Shown: positions 9,032 to 18,157, numbered from the stretch's first letter. The stretch is 64,000 nt of DNA from Thermasporomyces sp036564245 (GCA_036564245.1 DATCKU010000042.1:62001-126000); one strand, 5' to 3'. Notes: a model not told the origin generated them from the sequence alone. Numbers and translations: made by a program.

Positions 9032-9820
9032 GTGACCACGACCACCGCATCGCTGTATCGGGCGGAGTCGATCCGCCGGACGTCGCCGACGCTCGCGAGG
9101 CAGTCGGCCCACCCACGCGAGCTCGCCGTCCCACGTCAAGGCACGCCGGAGGGCGGCACGACCCGTCGGGAGCTCTCGGCACCGCCACCCGGTCTCGCCA
9201 TCCGTTGGCTGCCGGGTGCCAGCGGGATCGCCGACCTGCTGGCCGGCGCCACCACCGAGGTGTTGGCGCTGAGCACGCTTTCTGCCGCCAATCCCGCCTT
9301 CCGCTGTCTCGGTGGCCAGGCGGTGCGCCCCGGCGTACGGTTCCGGGTGCTCTTCCCCGACAGCGCCCGCACCAACCCGAAGCTGTACCGACACCTCGTG
9401 ACCCTCGCGCTCGCCGGCGCTGACGTCCGGACCCTGCCCGAGATTCCCACCGATGCGGTCGTCGTCGACCAGCGAGTCGCGATCCTTCCCGAGCATTCCC
9501 CCGGAACCGTCGCCGAACTGTCGCTCCCCAGCGTGGTGACCGCCACCTGGCACCTCTTCGAACGGCTCTGGCCAGAGTCGGTGCCTCTGGTCGATCGCGA
9601 CGCACCGACCCACGACGAGCTCACCCCACGCGAACGGGAAACGCTCAAGCACCTGGCTCGCGGTGCCACCGACGACCTGGTCGCGGCCGAGCTCGGCATC
9701 GCGGTGCGCACCGTACGCCGGACGGTCGCCACGCTGATGAACCGACTGGGAGCCCGCAGCCGGTTCCAGGCCGGCGTCAAGGCTGCCGAACGCGGCTGGC
9801 TGCTCGACCACGCACCCTGA
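9032..9820 (+). CDS. LuxR-family transcriptional regulator with helix-turn-helix C-terminus
   Basis: A 262-residue protein. The C-terminal 65 residues are a GerE/LuxR helix-turn-helix: LTPRERETLKHLARGATDDL, then AELGIAVRTVRRTVATLMNRLGA. The middle part (about residues 50-185) resembles the TrmB/PLD-like sensor region seen in several actinobacterial LuxR proteins of this size (WLPGASGIADLLAGATTEVL, later DAVVVDQRVAILP). No receiver domain is present, so it is not a two-component partner by sequence. The start is GTG with a weak binding site. It diverges from the response regulator. Its targets are unknown. Confidence 0.8.
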   Translation: MTTTTASLYRAESIRRTSPTLARQSAHPRELAVPRQGTPEGGTTRRELSAPPPGLAIRWLPGASGIADLLAGATTEVLALSTLSAANPAFRCLGGQAVRPGVRFRVLFPDSARTNPKLYRHLVTLALAGADVRTLPEIPTDAVVVDQRVAILPEHSPGTVAELSLPSVVTATWHLFERLWPESVPLVDRDAPTHDELTPRERETLKHLARGATDDLVAAELGIAVRTVRRTVATLMNRLGARSRFQAGVKAAERGWLLDHAP

Positions 9821-9841
9821 CGCCGGGGTGGTCTGGATCGG

Positions 9842-11344
9842 CTAGCGCTTGTCGAACGTCACCTTGAGGATCGGCAGGTCGCTGCGCAGGAAGCCGGTCG
9901 TGTGCGCGTACGTGATGTATTGCACGAGACCGTTCTTCTCGGCGTACTCCGGATGGGCGAAACCCGCGTAGCTGATCGAGCCCAGACCGGTCCCGACCGA
10001 GGGCAACGCCATGCCGAGCAGAGCGGACCTCGACCACGGACCTTCCGGCCGGTACGCGACGCGATACCGGATCTCGTTGCTCAACGGCTGGCTGTAGAGG
10101 AACATGAAGACCCGCAGAGCGGGGTTCCAGAAGATGGAGCTGCCTGCCGCGCCGCCGCCCATGCTCTCGGGCGGACCACCGTCGGTGTCGACGGTCAACG
10201 GGACCGCGCAGTCGATGTCGGCAGACCACAGGTGCGGACAGCGCGCCCGGTCGCGATCCCGTCCTGCGTAGAACCGCCACGCGGCACGGTCCCACACCCA
10301 CTCGGGCTTGGCCAACGAGACCCGGGCCAGTTCACATTCCGTCGCCAGGAAACCAGGGCAACCGTAGGCGTAGATGTATCCGCCGTGGGCGAAGATGGCG
10401 TTGTTGTACGCCTTGTCGGCGGTCGACGGATCGTCGTCGAACGGCCAGAGCGCGGTGGGGTTCGACGGATCGGTGGCGTTCCGGATGTCCTTGCGCTCCC
10501 AGCCGTCGCCGTCTGCCGGTGTCTGCGTCCAGACCGCGACACCGACGCCCGCCCCGCGGAACGTGTAGATACGACATTCCTCCACCCGGTTGGCGAAGTC
10601 CTCGTCGGTGCACGGGATCATCTGGCCCGGGTTCTCCGGATCGGGCCGCTCCTCGGCAGGAATGTGGTATCGCATGGCCAGGCTGTAGAACGACAGGATC
10701 CGCCGGTGCTTCGGATCGGCGACGATCCCGCCACCCCAGATGGCGTACTCGTCACCACACGACATCCAGTCGATCCCAGGAGCCGGTTGGCATCCAGGCG
10801 TGTCGGGATCGGTGTCCTTGTGCTGCCGGTTCCACTCGAGCTCGGTTTCGTTCAGCCGCCACGGCTCGCGGGGACCTTGGACGTCTCCGTCGTACTCCCA
10901 CGTGCTCACGTTGTCCGACATCTTCAGGTCGAACGTGCGGGCACCGGTGTTGCCGAGGAAGTTCTTGCCTTCGCCGTTGGGTTCGGAGAGCAGGGTGTCG
11001 CCGAACGACCAGTACGAGAACCGCAGCCCATGCCCGTCGTCGTACAACGTGCTCTGGCCGTTGTCATGCCCCAGGATGAACGGCGGCTCGTCGAGCGGGC
11101 TGTAGACCGTGCCGTCTGATGCGGTCTCGTACCGCGGACCACCCGCGAAGGTGACGGCCGACCGTACGGATGGCAGGGGTGGCGCCTCGTCCGATCGACC
11201 GCGTCCCACCCGGTCCGCCTGACTCGTCACGTGCTCCAACTCGCTCGCAGGCTGGGCGTTGGCAGCCGTGCCGGCGATCAGTGGCGACGCCGACAAGGCG
11301 AGAACCGCAGCGCATGGGACGATCAACCGGCGTCGCGCGAACAT
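9842..11344 (-). CDS. secreted DUF4185-like protein, probable glycan-active beta-propeller
   Basis: About 500 residues starting at the ATG at 11344, which has a near-perfect AGGAGG site. The upstream in-frame ATG lacks one and would bury the signal peptide. The N-terminus (FARRRLIVPCAAVLALSASP, then AANA) is a Sec signal peptide with an A-x-A cleavage site. The mature part has features of DUF4185: YWSFGDTLL near the start, GGGAAGSSIFWNP, and a C-terminal strand with QYITYAHTTGFL. Such proteins are five-bladed propellers related to glycoside hydrolases. It follows the SDR gene and has its own ACTAG-type operator, so it probably belongs to the sugar-acid island as an extracellular glycan-processing or binding factor. 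The family call is moderate. Confidence 0.65.
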   Translation of the reverse strand: MFARRRLIVPCAAVLALSASPLIAGTAANAQPASELEHVTSQADRVGRGRSDEAPPLPSVRSAVTFAGGPRYETASDGTVYSPLDEPPFILGHDNGQSTLYDDGHGLRFSYWSFGDTLLSEPNGEGKNFLGNTGARTFDLKMSDNVSTWEYDGDVQGPREPWRLNETELEWNRQHKDTDPDTPGCQPAPGIDWMSCGDEYAIWGGGIVADPKHRRILSFYSLAMRYHIPAEERPDPENPGQMIPCTDEDFANRVEECRIYTFRGAGVGVAVWTQTPADGDGWERKDIRNATDPSNPTALWPFDDDPSTADKAYNNAIFAHGGYIYAYGCPGFLATECELARVSLAKPEWVWDRAAWRFYAGRDRDRARCPHLWSADIDCAVPLTVDTDGGPPESMGGGAAGSSIFWNPALRVFMFLYSQPLSNEIRYRVAYRPEGPWSRSALLGMALPSVGTGLGSISYAGFAHPEYAEKNGLVQYITYAHTTGFLRSDLPILKVTFDKR

Positions 11345-11450
11345 GGCGACCTCCTGGCATGAGGCTTTCGAGAATCCGATCCACCACCCCACAAGGTCGC
11401 TTGTCCGGCTCGCCTCGCAGAGGTCATCGGCTCGGATGGATTTGTTGGAA

Positions 11451-11467
11451 CGCTAGTATACAAGTCC
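11451..11467. promoter_or_regulatory. ACTAG operator site A, upstream of the DUF4185-like gene
   Basis: The plus-strand sequence is CGCTAGTATACAAGTCC; on the minus strand it contains GTATACTAGCG. It lies about 107 bp upstream of the secreted DUF4185-like gene and just after the SDR stop. It matches three other sites in front of island genes around the core ATACTAG. It is the probable operator of the GntR regulator at 21689-22438. Confidence 0.6.
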
Positions 11468-11479
11468 TGATCGAGACTG

Positions 11480-12256
11480 TCAGAACCCGATGAGTACGCG
11501 TCCCGGACCGGTCGTGAGGCCGCCGTCGGCGATGTAGGTGGTGCCCGTGACATAGGAGGCGGCATCGCTTGCCAGGAACGCCACCACCGCTGCGATCTCG
11601 GCCGGGCTGGCAATCCGGCCCTGCGGCTGGCCGGTGTCACGCTGCTCGGTGACCGGTGGTTTGGGAGCGCGTGGATCCTTCACCAGCATGAGGGGCGTGT
11701 CGACCGGGCCTGGCGCCACGGCGTTGACTCGGATCCGGTCGACCGCGTGGTCGACCGCCATCGACCGGACCAGGGCATCCACACCTGCCTTGCTGACCGA
11801 GTAGCCCAGCACCCTCTGGCCGGGCGCAATTCCCTGGACGGACGAGATCGCGACGATCGAACCGCCGCCGCGCTCGCGAAGCCGTGGGACGGCGAACTTC
11901 GCGGCTCGGAAGATCCCGGTGAGGTTCGTGTCGAGGACGGCGTACCAGTCGTCCTCCGTCGTGTCCTCGACCGTGCCGTACGTCTGGATGCCGGCGCTCG
12001 CGACCAGGATGTCCAGACCCCCGAACCGCTCGACCGCGGTCTCGATGAGCGCTCGCATGTCGTCCTGCGACCGTACGTCGGCGACCATGCCGACGACCGA
12101 GCCGTCGGGCGACGACGGCGGGTCCGGCAGCGTGCGTGGATCGTGTGTGCAGTAGACGACGGACGCGCCACCTGCCGCCAGCCGATCGACCACCGCCCGC
12201 CCGATTCCCGTCGAGCCTCCGGTGACGACGGCCACCTTCCCCACGAAGTCATCCAT
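11480..12256 (-). CDS. SDR family oxidoreductase
   Basis: A 258-residue classical short-chain dehydrogenase. The nucleotide-binding motif is TGGSTGIG (about residues 12-19). The catalytic pair is Tyr152 and Lys156 in GYSVSKAG, with Ser in ISS just before it. The NAG-type motif is ASAG. Together with the RraA-like and UxuA-like genes it forms a minus-strand operon (gap of 11 bp to the RraA-like gene). In that setting it most likely oxidises a sugar or reduces a keto-sugar acid, in the manner of gluconate or fructuronate dehydrogenases. The exact substrate cannot be read from sequence. Confidence 0.9.
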   Translation of the reverse strand: MDDFVGKVAVVTGGSTGIGRAVVDRLAAGGASVVYCTHDPRTLPDPPSSPDGSVVGMVADVRSQDDMRALIETAVERFGGLDILVASAGIQTYGTVEDTTEDDWYAVLDTNLTGIFRAAKFAVPRLRERGGGSIVAISSVQGIAPGQRVLGYSVSKAGVDALVRSMAVDHAVDRIRVNAVAPGPVDTPLMLVKDPRAPKPPVTEQRDTGQPQGRIASPAEIAAVVAFLASDAASYVTGTTYIADGGLTTGPGRVLIGF

Positions 12257-12267
12257 CGTCTGACCCG

Positions 12268-13038
12268 CTACAAGACACCGAACTGACGGTAGACCTCGTC
12301 GATGGGCATCCCACCGGCGATCAGCTCGCGTTCGTGGTTCTCCTTCTCGTACGTCTCCTCGACCCGCAGCAGCACCTCGTCGACGTACGCTTCCGGGATG
12401 ATCTGGACCCCGTCATTGTCTCCGAACACGAAGTCGCCCGGCGTGACCCGGACGTAGTGGGTGAGGTGTCCGGGCAGGTAGATCGGTTTGTTGATGTCGG
12501 TGATGATCCAGCCACCGAAGGCGTTCGGGCGGGTCCCGAAGCTGAAGACCGGGAAGTCCGGCATCTTGAGGACGTACTCCGTGTCACGGCAGTTGCCGGC
12601 GAGCAGCATGCCGCGACACCCGTGGGCGTACGCGAGCTGACAGCTCATCTCGCCGAAGTGGGCCGGCTGGCGGTCCCCGCCGGTGTCGAAGCACAGGACC
12701 GTGCCGTTCGGCCGCTCGGCGACGCACCGCATCATGCGCTTCTGCGGGTGCCCACCCTCGGCCTCCCAGCGGGCCTCCTGCTCGGCCTGCTCCTCCGGCG
12801 TGAGGCCCTGGTCGGCGAGCGTGTGCAGCTTGACTGGCAACGCGCGTCCGACGAGCACCATGCCTTGCCGGAGCGGACGGAACTCGGCCGACAGCACGGT
12901 GTCGGTGACGCCGCAGGCCCAGAGGGCGTCGGAGACGTTGCCGCCATAGCCAGCCCGCCGGAAGCGGGCGATGCGCTCGGTGTCGTCGATGTCGAGCCGG
13001 CGCGGCTCGTCCTTCCCAGTGCCCGGTGTCGAGGACAT
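12268..13038 (-). CDS. RraA/HMG-aldolase family protein
   Basis: A 256-residue RraA-family protein (Pfam RraA-like). The signature GNCRDTEYVLKMPDFPVFSF contains the Arg151-Asp152 pair used for substrate and Mg2+ binding in 4-hydroxy-4-methyl-2-oxoglutarate/oxaloacetate aldolases. Members cleave or decarboxylate 2-oxo acids, and the family name reflects a secondary role in RNase E inhibition. It carries an insertion around residues 78-125, so it is longer than the compact (about 160-residue) RraA. It is separated from the UxuA-like gene by 3 bp. In this island I infer cleavage of the 2-keto-3-deoxy product made by a dehydratase. Confidence 0.82.
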   Translation of the reverse strand: MSSTPGTGKDEPRRLDIDDTERIARFRRAGYGGNVSDALWACGVTDTVLSAEFRPLRQGMVLVGRALPVKLHTLADQGLTPEEQAEQEARWEAEGGHPQKRMMRCVAERPNGTVLCFDTGGDRQPAHFGEMSCQLAYAHGCRGMLLAGNCRDTEYVLKMPDFPVFSFGTRPNAFGGWIITDINKPIYLPGHLTHYVRVTPGDFVFGDNDGVQIIPEAYVDEVLLRVEETYEKENHERELIAGGMPIDEVYRQFGVL

Positions 13039-13041
13039 TCG

Positions 13042-14037
13042 TCACTGCTCCTTGTCCATGGCGAAGTTGTCGATCGCGTCGATCAATCCACGTACGTACC
13101 CGATGGCGAACAGTCGGCCGAGCATCTCGTAACCCGGCTGGCGGTTGTCCTCACCGGCCATGGTGGGAACGTGGTCGACGCGCAGATAGCCGTCGAAGCC
13201 CACCTCGGCGTACGCCCGCATCGCGGCCGCCATGTCGGTTTGTCCCTCGTCCTGGAACGTCTCCACGAAACTCTCGGGCCCGCCACGGACGTCACGGAAG
13301 TGCACGAAGAACACCCGTCCCGTGTTGCCGAGCAACCGGATCGCCGACGGCACGTCGACACCCATCGAGGACACCGTGCCCTGGCAGAGGGTCACGCCAT
13401 TGGCCGGACTCGGCACCATGTCGATGACCCGCTTCATCGCCTCGGGACTGGTGAGGATCCGGGCGATGCCACGAATCGGTGAGATCGGCGGATCGTCGGG
13501 GTGGACGGCGAGCTTGACCCCGGCGCGTTCGGCGACCGGCACGACGCGTTCGAGGAAGTACCGCATGTTGTCCCAGAGCTGCTCCTCGGTGATCTCGCCC
13601 CACTTGGTCAGTGGGGCGTTCGCGAGGGCGGCGTGGTGGTAGCCCGTGACCAGCGCGCCACCCCGGCCGGGTAGCGCCATGGACGTCCGCTGCCACGACA
13701 GCCCTGCCATCCAGTTGTGGCAGATGACGGGAATGCCGAGCCGCCCCATGTTCTCGATCAGCTGGCAGAAGTGGTCGATGTGGACGTCGCGGTCCGGTGC
13801 GCCGAGCTTGATCGGCTCCTGGATGCAGGCCGGCGCCGACTCGATCACACTGAGCGTGAACCCTGCATCCGCAAAGCGCTGCTTGAGCCGGAACAGATGA
13901 TCGAAGTCCCACGGCGGTGGGTGGTTGTCACCTTCCGGGACGCTGGTAACGGCATGGGTGACGCCCATCTGGCGGCACAGGTCCCACATCCGGTTCGGCT
14001 CCGGCGGAAGCGCGTCGGCCAGCTTGATCTGCAGCAC
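13042..14037 (-). CDS. mannonate dehydratase (UxuA) family protein, short form
   Basis: A 331-residue TIM-barrel protein of the UxuA family. Metal and substrate motifs are present: VIESAP (about 64-69), CHNWMA (107-111), VHPDDPP (178-184), CQGT (218-221), HFRD (246-249) and VDHVP (288-291). The classical reaction is dehydration of D-mannonate to 2-keto-3-deoxygluconate. The protein is clearly shorter than E. coli UxuA (about 394 residues) and lacks its mid-protein helical insertion, so a different sugar acid is possible. GTG start with AGAAGGG at proper spacing. First gene of the minus operon, diverging from the ABC transporter genes across operator site B. Confidence 0.85.
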   Translation of the reverse strand: MLQIKLADALPPEPNRMWDLCRQMGVTHAVTSVPEGDNHPPPWDFDHLFRLKQRFADAGFTLSVIESAPACIQEPIKLGAPDRDVHIDHFCQLIENMGRLGIPVICHNWMAGLSWQRTSMALPGRGGALVTGYHHAALANAPLTKWGEITEEQLWDNMRYFLERVVPVAERAGVKLAVHPDDPPISPIRGIARILTSPEAMKRVIDMVPSPANGVTLCQGTVSSMGVDVPSAIRLLGNTGRVFFVHFRDVRGGPESFVETFQDEGQTDMAAAMRAYAEVGFDGYLRVDHVPTMAGEDNRQPGYEMLGRLFAIGYVRGLIDAIDNFAMDKEQ

Positions 14038-14084
14038 CGCGCACCCTTCTTCTCGGAATTTTCGCTCTCCATCTGCAAGTTTGG

Positions 14085-14100
14085 ATGCTAGTATGCCAGC
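14085..14100. promoter_or_regulatory. ACTAG operator site B, between divergent dehydratase and transporter operons
   Basis: Sequence ATGCTAGTATGCCAGC; its complement reads GCTGGCATACTAGCAT. It sits between the UxuA-like gene (start 14037) and the first permease gene, and overlaps an upstream in-frame ATG of the permease, which argues for the later start. It shares CTAGTATGCCAG with site C at 18491-18507. Confidence 0.65.
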
Positions 14101-14102
14101 TC

Positions 14103-15065
14103 ATGCTGATGGCGGAGGGAGCGCACATCGAGCGGGCCGACCCCGGACGTCCGCGGCCGGACAACCGTGAGCCGCGCGGGCTCACGCACCGGAGACGAAA
14201 CGCGCTGACGGCTTACGTCTTCATCCTGCCGACCATCATCGGCGTCGCCGTCTTCATGCTGTATCCACTCGCAAGCTCGCTGTACCACGCCTTCACGCAG
14301 TGGGACGGGCTCACGCCCGCGACCTGGACCGGCCTGGACAACTTTCGGTACCTCTTCACCGAGGATCCGACGTTCTGGCCGTCGATGAAGGCGACCGGCT
14401 ACTTCGTGCTGCTGAGCGTCCCGTCCGGCATGATCTTCGGCCTGGCGCTCGCGGTGCTGCTCAACCGTGCCTATCGGGGCGTACGCATCTTTCGGACGAT
14501 CTTCTACCTGCCGGTCGTGCTTCCGTCGATCGCCGTCCTGACGCTCTGGAAGTACATCTACGACCCGCTCTACGGCCTCGCCAACCAGGTCCTGTCGGCG
14601 CTGCACCTTCCCACCAGCGACTGGCTGCAGAGTCCGCGAATGGCCATGCCGGCCATCGTCCTCGTGGGAGTCTGGGGCGTCGGCGGCTCGATGATCATCT
14701 TCTTGGCCGGGTTGCAGAACGTGCCATCGGAGATCTACGAGGCGGCGCGGGTCGATGGGGCCGGCCCGTTCCGCATGTTCTTCGCCATCACCTTGCCGAT
14801 GATCACGCCGATCCTGTTGCTGCAGCTCGTGCTCGGCCTGGTGCTCGCGTTCCAGGCGTTCAACCAGATCCAGGTGATGACCGGAGGCGGCCCGGACACG
14901 GCGACCTACCTTTTCATGTACAAGATCTACACCGACGCGTTCGGCAGCTATCCGAACCTCGGTCTTGCGACGGCTGAGGCGTGGATCCTCTTCGTCATCA
15001 TCATGATCGTCACGGCGATCACACTGAAAACGTCGTCGATGTGGGTGTTCGAGGAAAACAAGTGA
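14103..15065 (+). CDS. ABC sugar transporter permease (MalF/UgpA type)
   Basis: About 320 residues with six predicted membrane helices, the first at TAYVFILPTIIGVAVFMLYP. The cytoplasmic EAA loop is EAARVDGAGPFRMFFAITLP, the contact with the ATPase. It is the inner-membrane channel subunit of a CUT1-type carbohydrate importer, with the second permease and the binding protein following. An ATG at 14085 lies inside the operator, so I prefer the ATG at 14103 (or 14109). No good ribosome binding site precedes either. No ATPase is encoded here, so a shared MsiK-like ATPase elsewhere is likely. Confidence 0.92.
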   Translation: MLMAEGAHIERADPGRPRPDNREPRGLTHRRRNALTAYVFILPTIIGVAVFMLYPLASSLYHAFTQWDGLTPATWTGLDNFRYLFTEDPTFWPSMKATGYFVLLSVPSGMIFGLALAVLLNRAYRGVRIFRTIFYLPVVLPSIAVLTLWKYIYDPLYGLANQVLSALHLPTSDWLQSPRMAMPAIVLVGVWGVGGSMIIFLAGLQNVPSEIYEAARVDGAGPFRMFFAITLPMITPILLLQLVLGLVLAFQAFNQIQVMTGGGPDTATYLFMYKIYTDAFGSYPNLGLATAEAWILFVIIMIVTAITLKTSSMWVFEENK

Positions 15066-15135
15066 GCCGACAACTCATGCGCTCAGGTGGCATCGGCCGA
15101 GCGGCCGCGGTGTACTCGCCGGCGAGGGGGTGGCG

Positions 15136-16041
15136 ATGAGCGCCCTCGCGGTGGAAGGGCACGCTGGGGCCCACCGGGCGAGGAAGGTACCTCTGCGCTA
15201 CCGCGTGCCGATGACGGTGTCCCGGTTGAGTTGGTACGCCTTGTGCAGCCTGCTCGGCATCACGATGCTGGTTCCGCTGCTGTGGATGATCTCCATTGCA
15301 CTGAAGCCCAGCAGCGACATCCTCCAGCTCCCGCCGCAGTTCCTGCCGAGCGCCTTCACCTGGTCGAACTTCGTCGAGGGTCCGCAGCAGATCCACTTCG
15401 GGAGGCTGCTGTTCAACACCGTGATCGTCACCGTGCTCTATGTCTTCGGCTCGGTGACGAGCTCGATGCTGGCCGGCTACGCCATCGCGCGGATCGACTT
15501 CCGCGGCCGGAACTTCTGGTTCTACCTCTTCACGTTCTCCATCTTCGTACCGGGAATCGTCACGCTCGTACCGATCCAGCGGCTGTTTTTCTCGCTCAAC
15601 CTGATCGACACGTGGTGGCCACTCTTCTTGCCGGCGTTCTTCGGCAACCCGGTGTTCATCTTCCTGGCGCGTCAGTACTTCGCCTCGGTCCCGCGTTCCA
15701 TCGACGATTCGGCGATGATCGACGGAGCCGGACACTGGCGCATCTTCACGAGCCTGATGATCCCGCTGACGAAGCCGCTGTGGATCACGATGATCATCAT
15801 GTCGTTCCAGGCCGCGTGGAACGACTTCCTCAACCCATTGGTCTATCTCAACAGCGAGGAGAAGTACACGCTTTCGATCGGCATGGCCAACTTCATGGGG
15901 GCGCTCAACGAGGCCAATCCGCAGTTCAACTACTACATGGCATCGAACCTGCTCTACATGCTGCCCCCGCTGCTGTTGTTCTTCCTGGCACAGCGCTACT
16001 TCATGACGGGTCTGGGCTCACTCGTCATGACCGGCAAATGA
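15136..16041 (+). CDS. ABC sugar transporter permease (MalG/UgpE type)
   Basis: A 301-residue permease with six membrane helices and EAA-type loop DDSAMIDGAGHWRIFTSLMI. It is the second channel subunit of the CUT1 importer. The start chosen is the ATG at 15136 because GAGGGGG stands 5 bp before it. The in-frame GTG at 15130 overlaps that binding site. It lies 70 bp after the first permease and 52 bp before the binding protein. Confidence 0.93.
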   Translation: MSALAVEGHAGAHRARKVPLRYRVPMTVSRLSWYALCSLLGITMLVPLLWMISIALKPSSDILQLPPQFLPSAFTWSNFVEGPQQIHFGRLLFNTVIVTVLYVFGSVTSSMLAGYAIARIDFRGRNFWFYLFTFSIFVPGIVTLVPIQRLFFSLNLIDTWWPLFLPAFFGNPVFIFLARQYFASVPRSIDDSAMIDGAGHWRIFTSLMIPLTKPLWITMIIMSFQAAWNDFLNPLVYLNSEEKYTLSIGMANFMGALNEANPQFNYYMASNLLYMLPPLLLFFLAQRYFMTGLGSLVMTGK

Positions 16042-16093
16042 CGTTCTGCCCATGGGACCTGATTGCGACTGGAACGAGAAAGGTAGGTCCTCG

Positions 16094-17464
16094 ATGAGAC
16101 TCTCACCACGACGGTCCGTGCGTCGGCTCCTCGCCGGCCTCGCCGTCGCAGGCATGACCGCCACGCTGCTGTCCTGCGGCAGCGGCGACGACACGAGCGG
16201 CGGCACCTCGGAGAACCCGAAGGTGACGCTCATGACCTGGGCCGATCCCAAGACCCGCAACCTCTACAAGGCCTCGCTCGACAAGTTCACCGACAAGACC
16301 GGGATCGAGGTCGAGCTCGTCTACGTCGGCAGTGCCGCGCAGTACTTCCAGAAGGTCAACTCGATGGTGCTGTCCAACACGCTTCCAGACATCTTCTGGT
16401 GCACCACCATCAACGCGACGTTCACCCCGCTCGCGTCGAGCGGCAAGCTCTTCGACTGGACGCCCTACCTCGAGGGCACCGCCGAGGGCCAGACGAAGAC
16501 GGGCCTGGACAAGTCGAAGTTCGGTCCTGGATACCTCGACTTCTACAAGGTCGACGGTAAGCAGTACGGAATTCCGAACGAAGCGAACACGTACGGCGCG
16601 TTCTACAACGCCGACCTGTTCAAGGAGGCCGGCCTGCCGGTTCCGACGTCGGACTGGACGTGGGAGGACCTCTTCACCGCGATCGAGAAGCTCACGGTCA
16701 CGGAGGGCGCGAAGGTCACCCGCTACGGCATGCAGACGGCGTGGGGAGACCTCTACGACCCGGTCGGGCTGTCCATCTACTCGATCAGCAACGGTGGGGA
16801 AGCCTTCGCTCCGGAAAGAAACTGGATCAACGTCTCCGAGTTCAGCCTGGACCCGCAGATCGAGGCCGGAGCGCAACGGTGGGCGAATGCGATCAAGAAC
16901 GGTTGGGTGACCGGCCCTGACTTCACCGCCACCAACACGTTCGCCGCCTTCATCAACGGCCAGGTCCCGCTCGTCTGGGGCGGCCAGTGGAACGCTGCCG
17001 CCATCTTCGAGGCCAAGCCGAAGATGGAGTGGGGCTTCGCTCCGATCCCGGCAGGCACGGCGACCCAGGTGGCGCCGCTCGAGTCCAACGCGTTCTGCTC
17101 ACCGGCAGACCTGGAGAATCCCGACGCCACCTGGCAGGTGATCTCCTACATGCTGACCGACGTCTTCAACGACGCCTACTCCGAGTACGCCGTCGCGCCG
17201 ATCGCCTACCTCCCCGGCTCGGAGGGGTACTTCGAGAACCTGAAGCAGCAGGGCCCGATCGGCGAGCAGGTCGCGGCCACCGTACGTCAGGAGCTCGAGA
17301 ACCCGGAGAAGGTCGGAACTGCGTTCATCGACCCGTGGTCACCGAAGGCCGGGAACCTGATCAAGAGTCACTGGAACCCCATGCTGGAAGGTAAGCGACC
17401 GATCAAACCGACACTCGACGAGTACGTCACGAAGGTCAACGAGCTCATCGAAGCTGGCAGTTGA
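16094..17464 (+). CDS. ABC sugar-binding lipoprotein
   Basis: A 456-residue extracellular solute-binding protein (family 1). It begins MRLSPRRSVRRLLAGLAVAG with lipobox LLSC (Cys28), so it is a lipid-anchored receptor. The mature protein starts with the typical VTLMTWADPKTRNLYKASLD and has the bi-lobed family pattern (FWCTTINATFTPLASSGKLF, GIPNEANTYGAFYNADLF, LVWGGQWNAAAIFE). It delivers a sugar, oligosaccharide or glycoside to the two permeases encoded upstream. I chose the ATG at 16094 to give a proper signal peptide; the longer frame from 16052 has no function I can see. A strong terminator follows. Confidence 0.93.
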   Translation: MRLSPRRSVRRLLAGLAVAGMTATLLSCGSGDDTSGGTSENPKVTLMTWADPKTRNLYKASLDKFTDKTGIEVELVYVGSAAQYFQKVNSMVLSNTLPDIFWCTTINATFTPLASSGKLFDWTPYLEGTAEGQTKTGLDKSKFGPGYLDFYKVDGKQYGIPNEANTYGAFYNADLFKEAGLPVPTSDWTWEDLFTAIEKLTVTEGAKVTRYGMQTAWGDLYDPVGLSIYSISNGGEAFAPERNWINVSEFSLDPQIEAGAQRWANAIKNGWVTGPDFTATNTFAAFINGQVPLVWGGQWNAAAIFEAKPKMEWGFAPIPAGTATQVAPLESNAFCSPADLENPDATWQVISYMLTDVFNDAYSEYAVAPIAYLPGSEGYFENLKQQGPIGEQVAATVRQELENPEKVGTAFIDPWSPKAGNLIKSHWNPMLEGKRPIKPTLDEYVTKVNELIEAGS

Positions 17465-17482
17465 GCCGTCCATTCAGCAGGT

Positions 17483-17522
17483 GCGACCCCCGTGGCTCCT
17501 GACCCGGGGGTCGCCGCTTTTT
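17483..17522 (+). terminator. rho-independent terminator after the ABC transporter operon
   Basis: A perfect 10 bp stem, GCGACCCCCG (17483-17492) with CGGGGGTCGC (17505-17514), a 12-base loop, then CGCTTTTT. It lies 19 bp after the binding-protein stop codon. One of the few hairpins in the window with a real T tract. Confidence 0.85.
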
Positions 17523-17737
17523 CGGGGCCGAGGCCGCTGCCACGCGGCCGGCAAGCCGGCCGCGGCCGGAAACGCCTGCGGACGAGATCATGCATGCCGT
17601 ACGCTCGAAGCCCACGTGCGAGAAGGCTCTGACGATTCGCCGTTCACAGGAGAACACGGGACTTTGACCGTGCCGAGACCGCAGGCCCTGTCCGAGTCCG
17701 TGCTCGTTCGACGACCGCACCGGCGTAGGTGGGTCGC

Positions 17738-18157
17738 ATGAAGCACACCATGCTGACGGTGCGCAACTTCGCCGGTCTCGCGGTCGCCGACTTCCTGATC
17801 GGTTCGATCTCCTCACCGGTCCTGGTGTGGGTGACGACCTCGATCGGGCGCTCGCCGTGTGGATGGTCCTGGCCTTCATGAACACGGTGCCGCTCTACCT
17901 CTTCGAGGCGGCCTACGGCGAGATCCTGACCGTGCACCAGCAGGCCGGCCTGCTCTCAGTCAGCTCGACCGTGACGACCTGGCTCCTCATGATCCCGCCC
18001 GGCGGCCTTCGGCGTCTTCGTCCTGCGCTCCGCGCTCCTCGCCATCACAATCGGCGGCCTCGTCTCGACCGCCGTCCTCGTGTACGTCTTCGGGCGGACG
18101 CTCCGCAGGGACCACTGGACCGCCGGCGCTCTGCCGATGACGAAGGCACCGGCCTGA
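17738..18157 (+). pseudogene. frameshifted small membrane protein gene
   Basis: An ATG at 17738 with AGGTGGG upstream opens a frame encoding a helix (NFAGLAVADFLIGSISSPVL), then stops. The reading continues one frame over from about 17830 (LAVWMVLAFMNTVPLYLFEA, then SSTVTTWLLMIPP), and returns to the first frame near 18000 (AFGVFVLRSALLAITIGGLV, VLVYVFGRTLRRDHW), ending at a TGA at 18155-18157. Joined, this gives about 140 residues with three or four hydrophobic segments. The family is not recognised. Two compensating shifts suggest a pseudogene, though two sequencing indels in GC runs (cccgcccggcgg) are possible. Confidence 0.6.
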
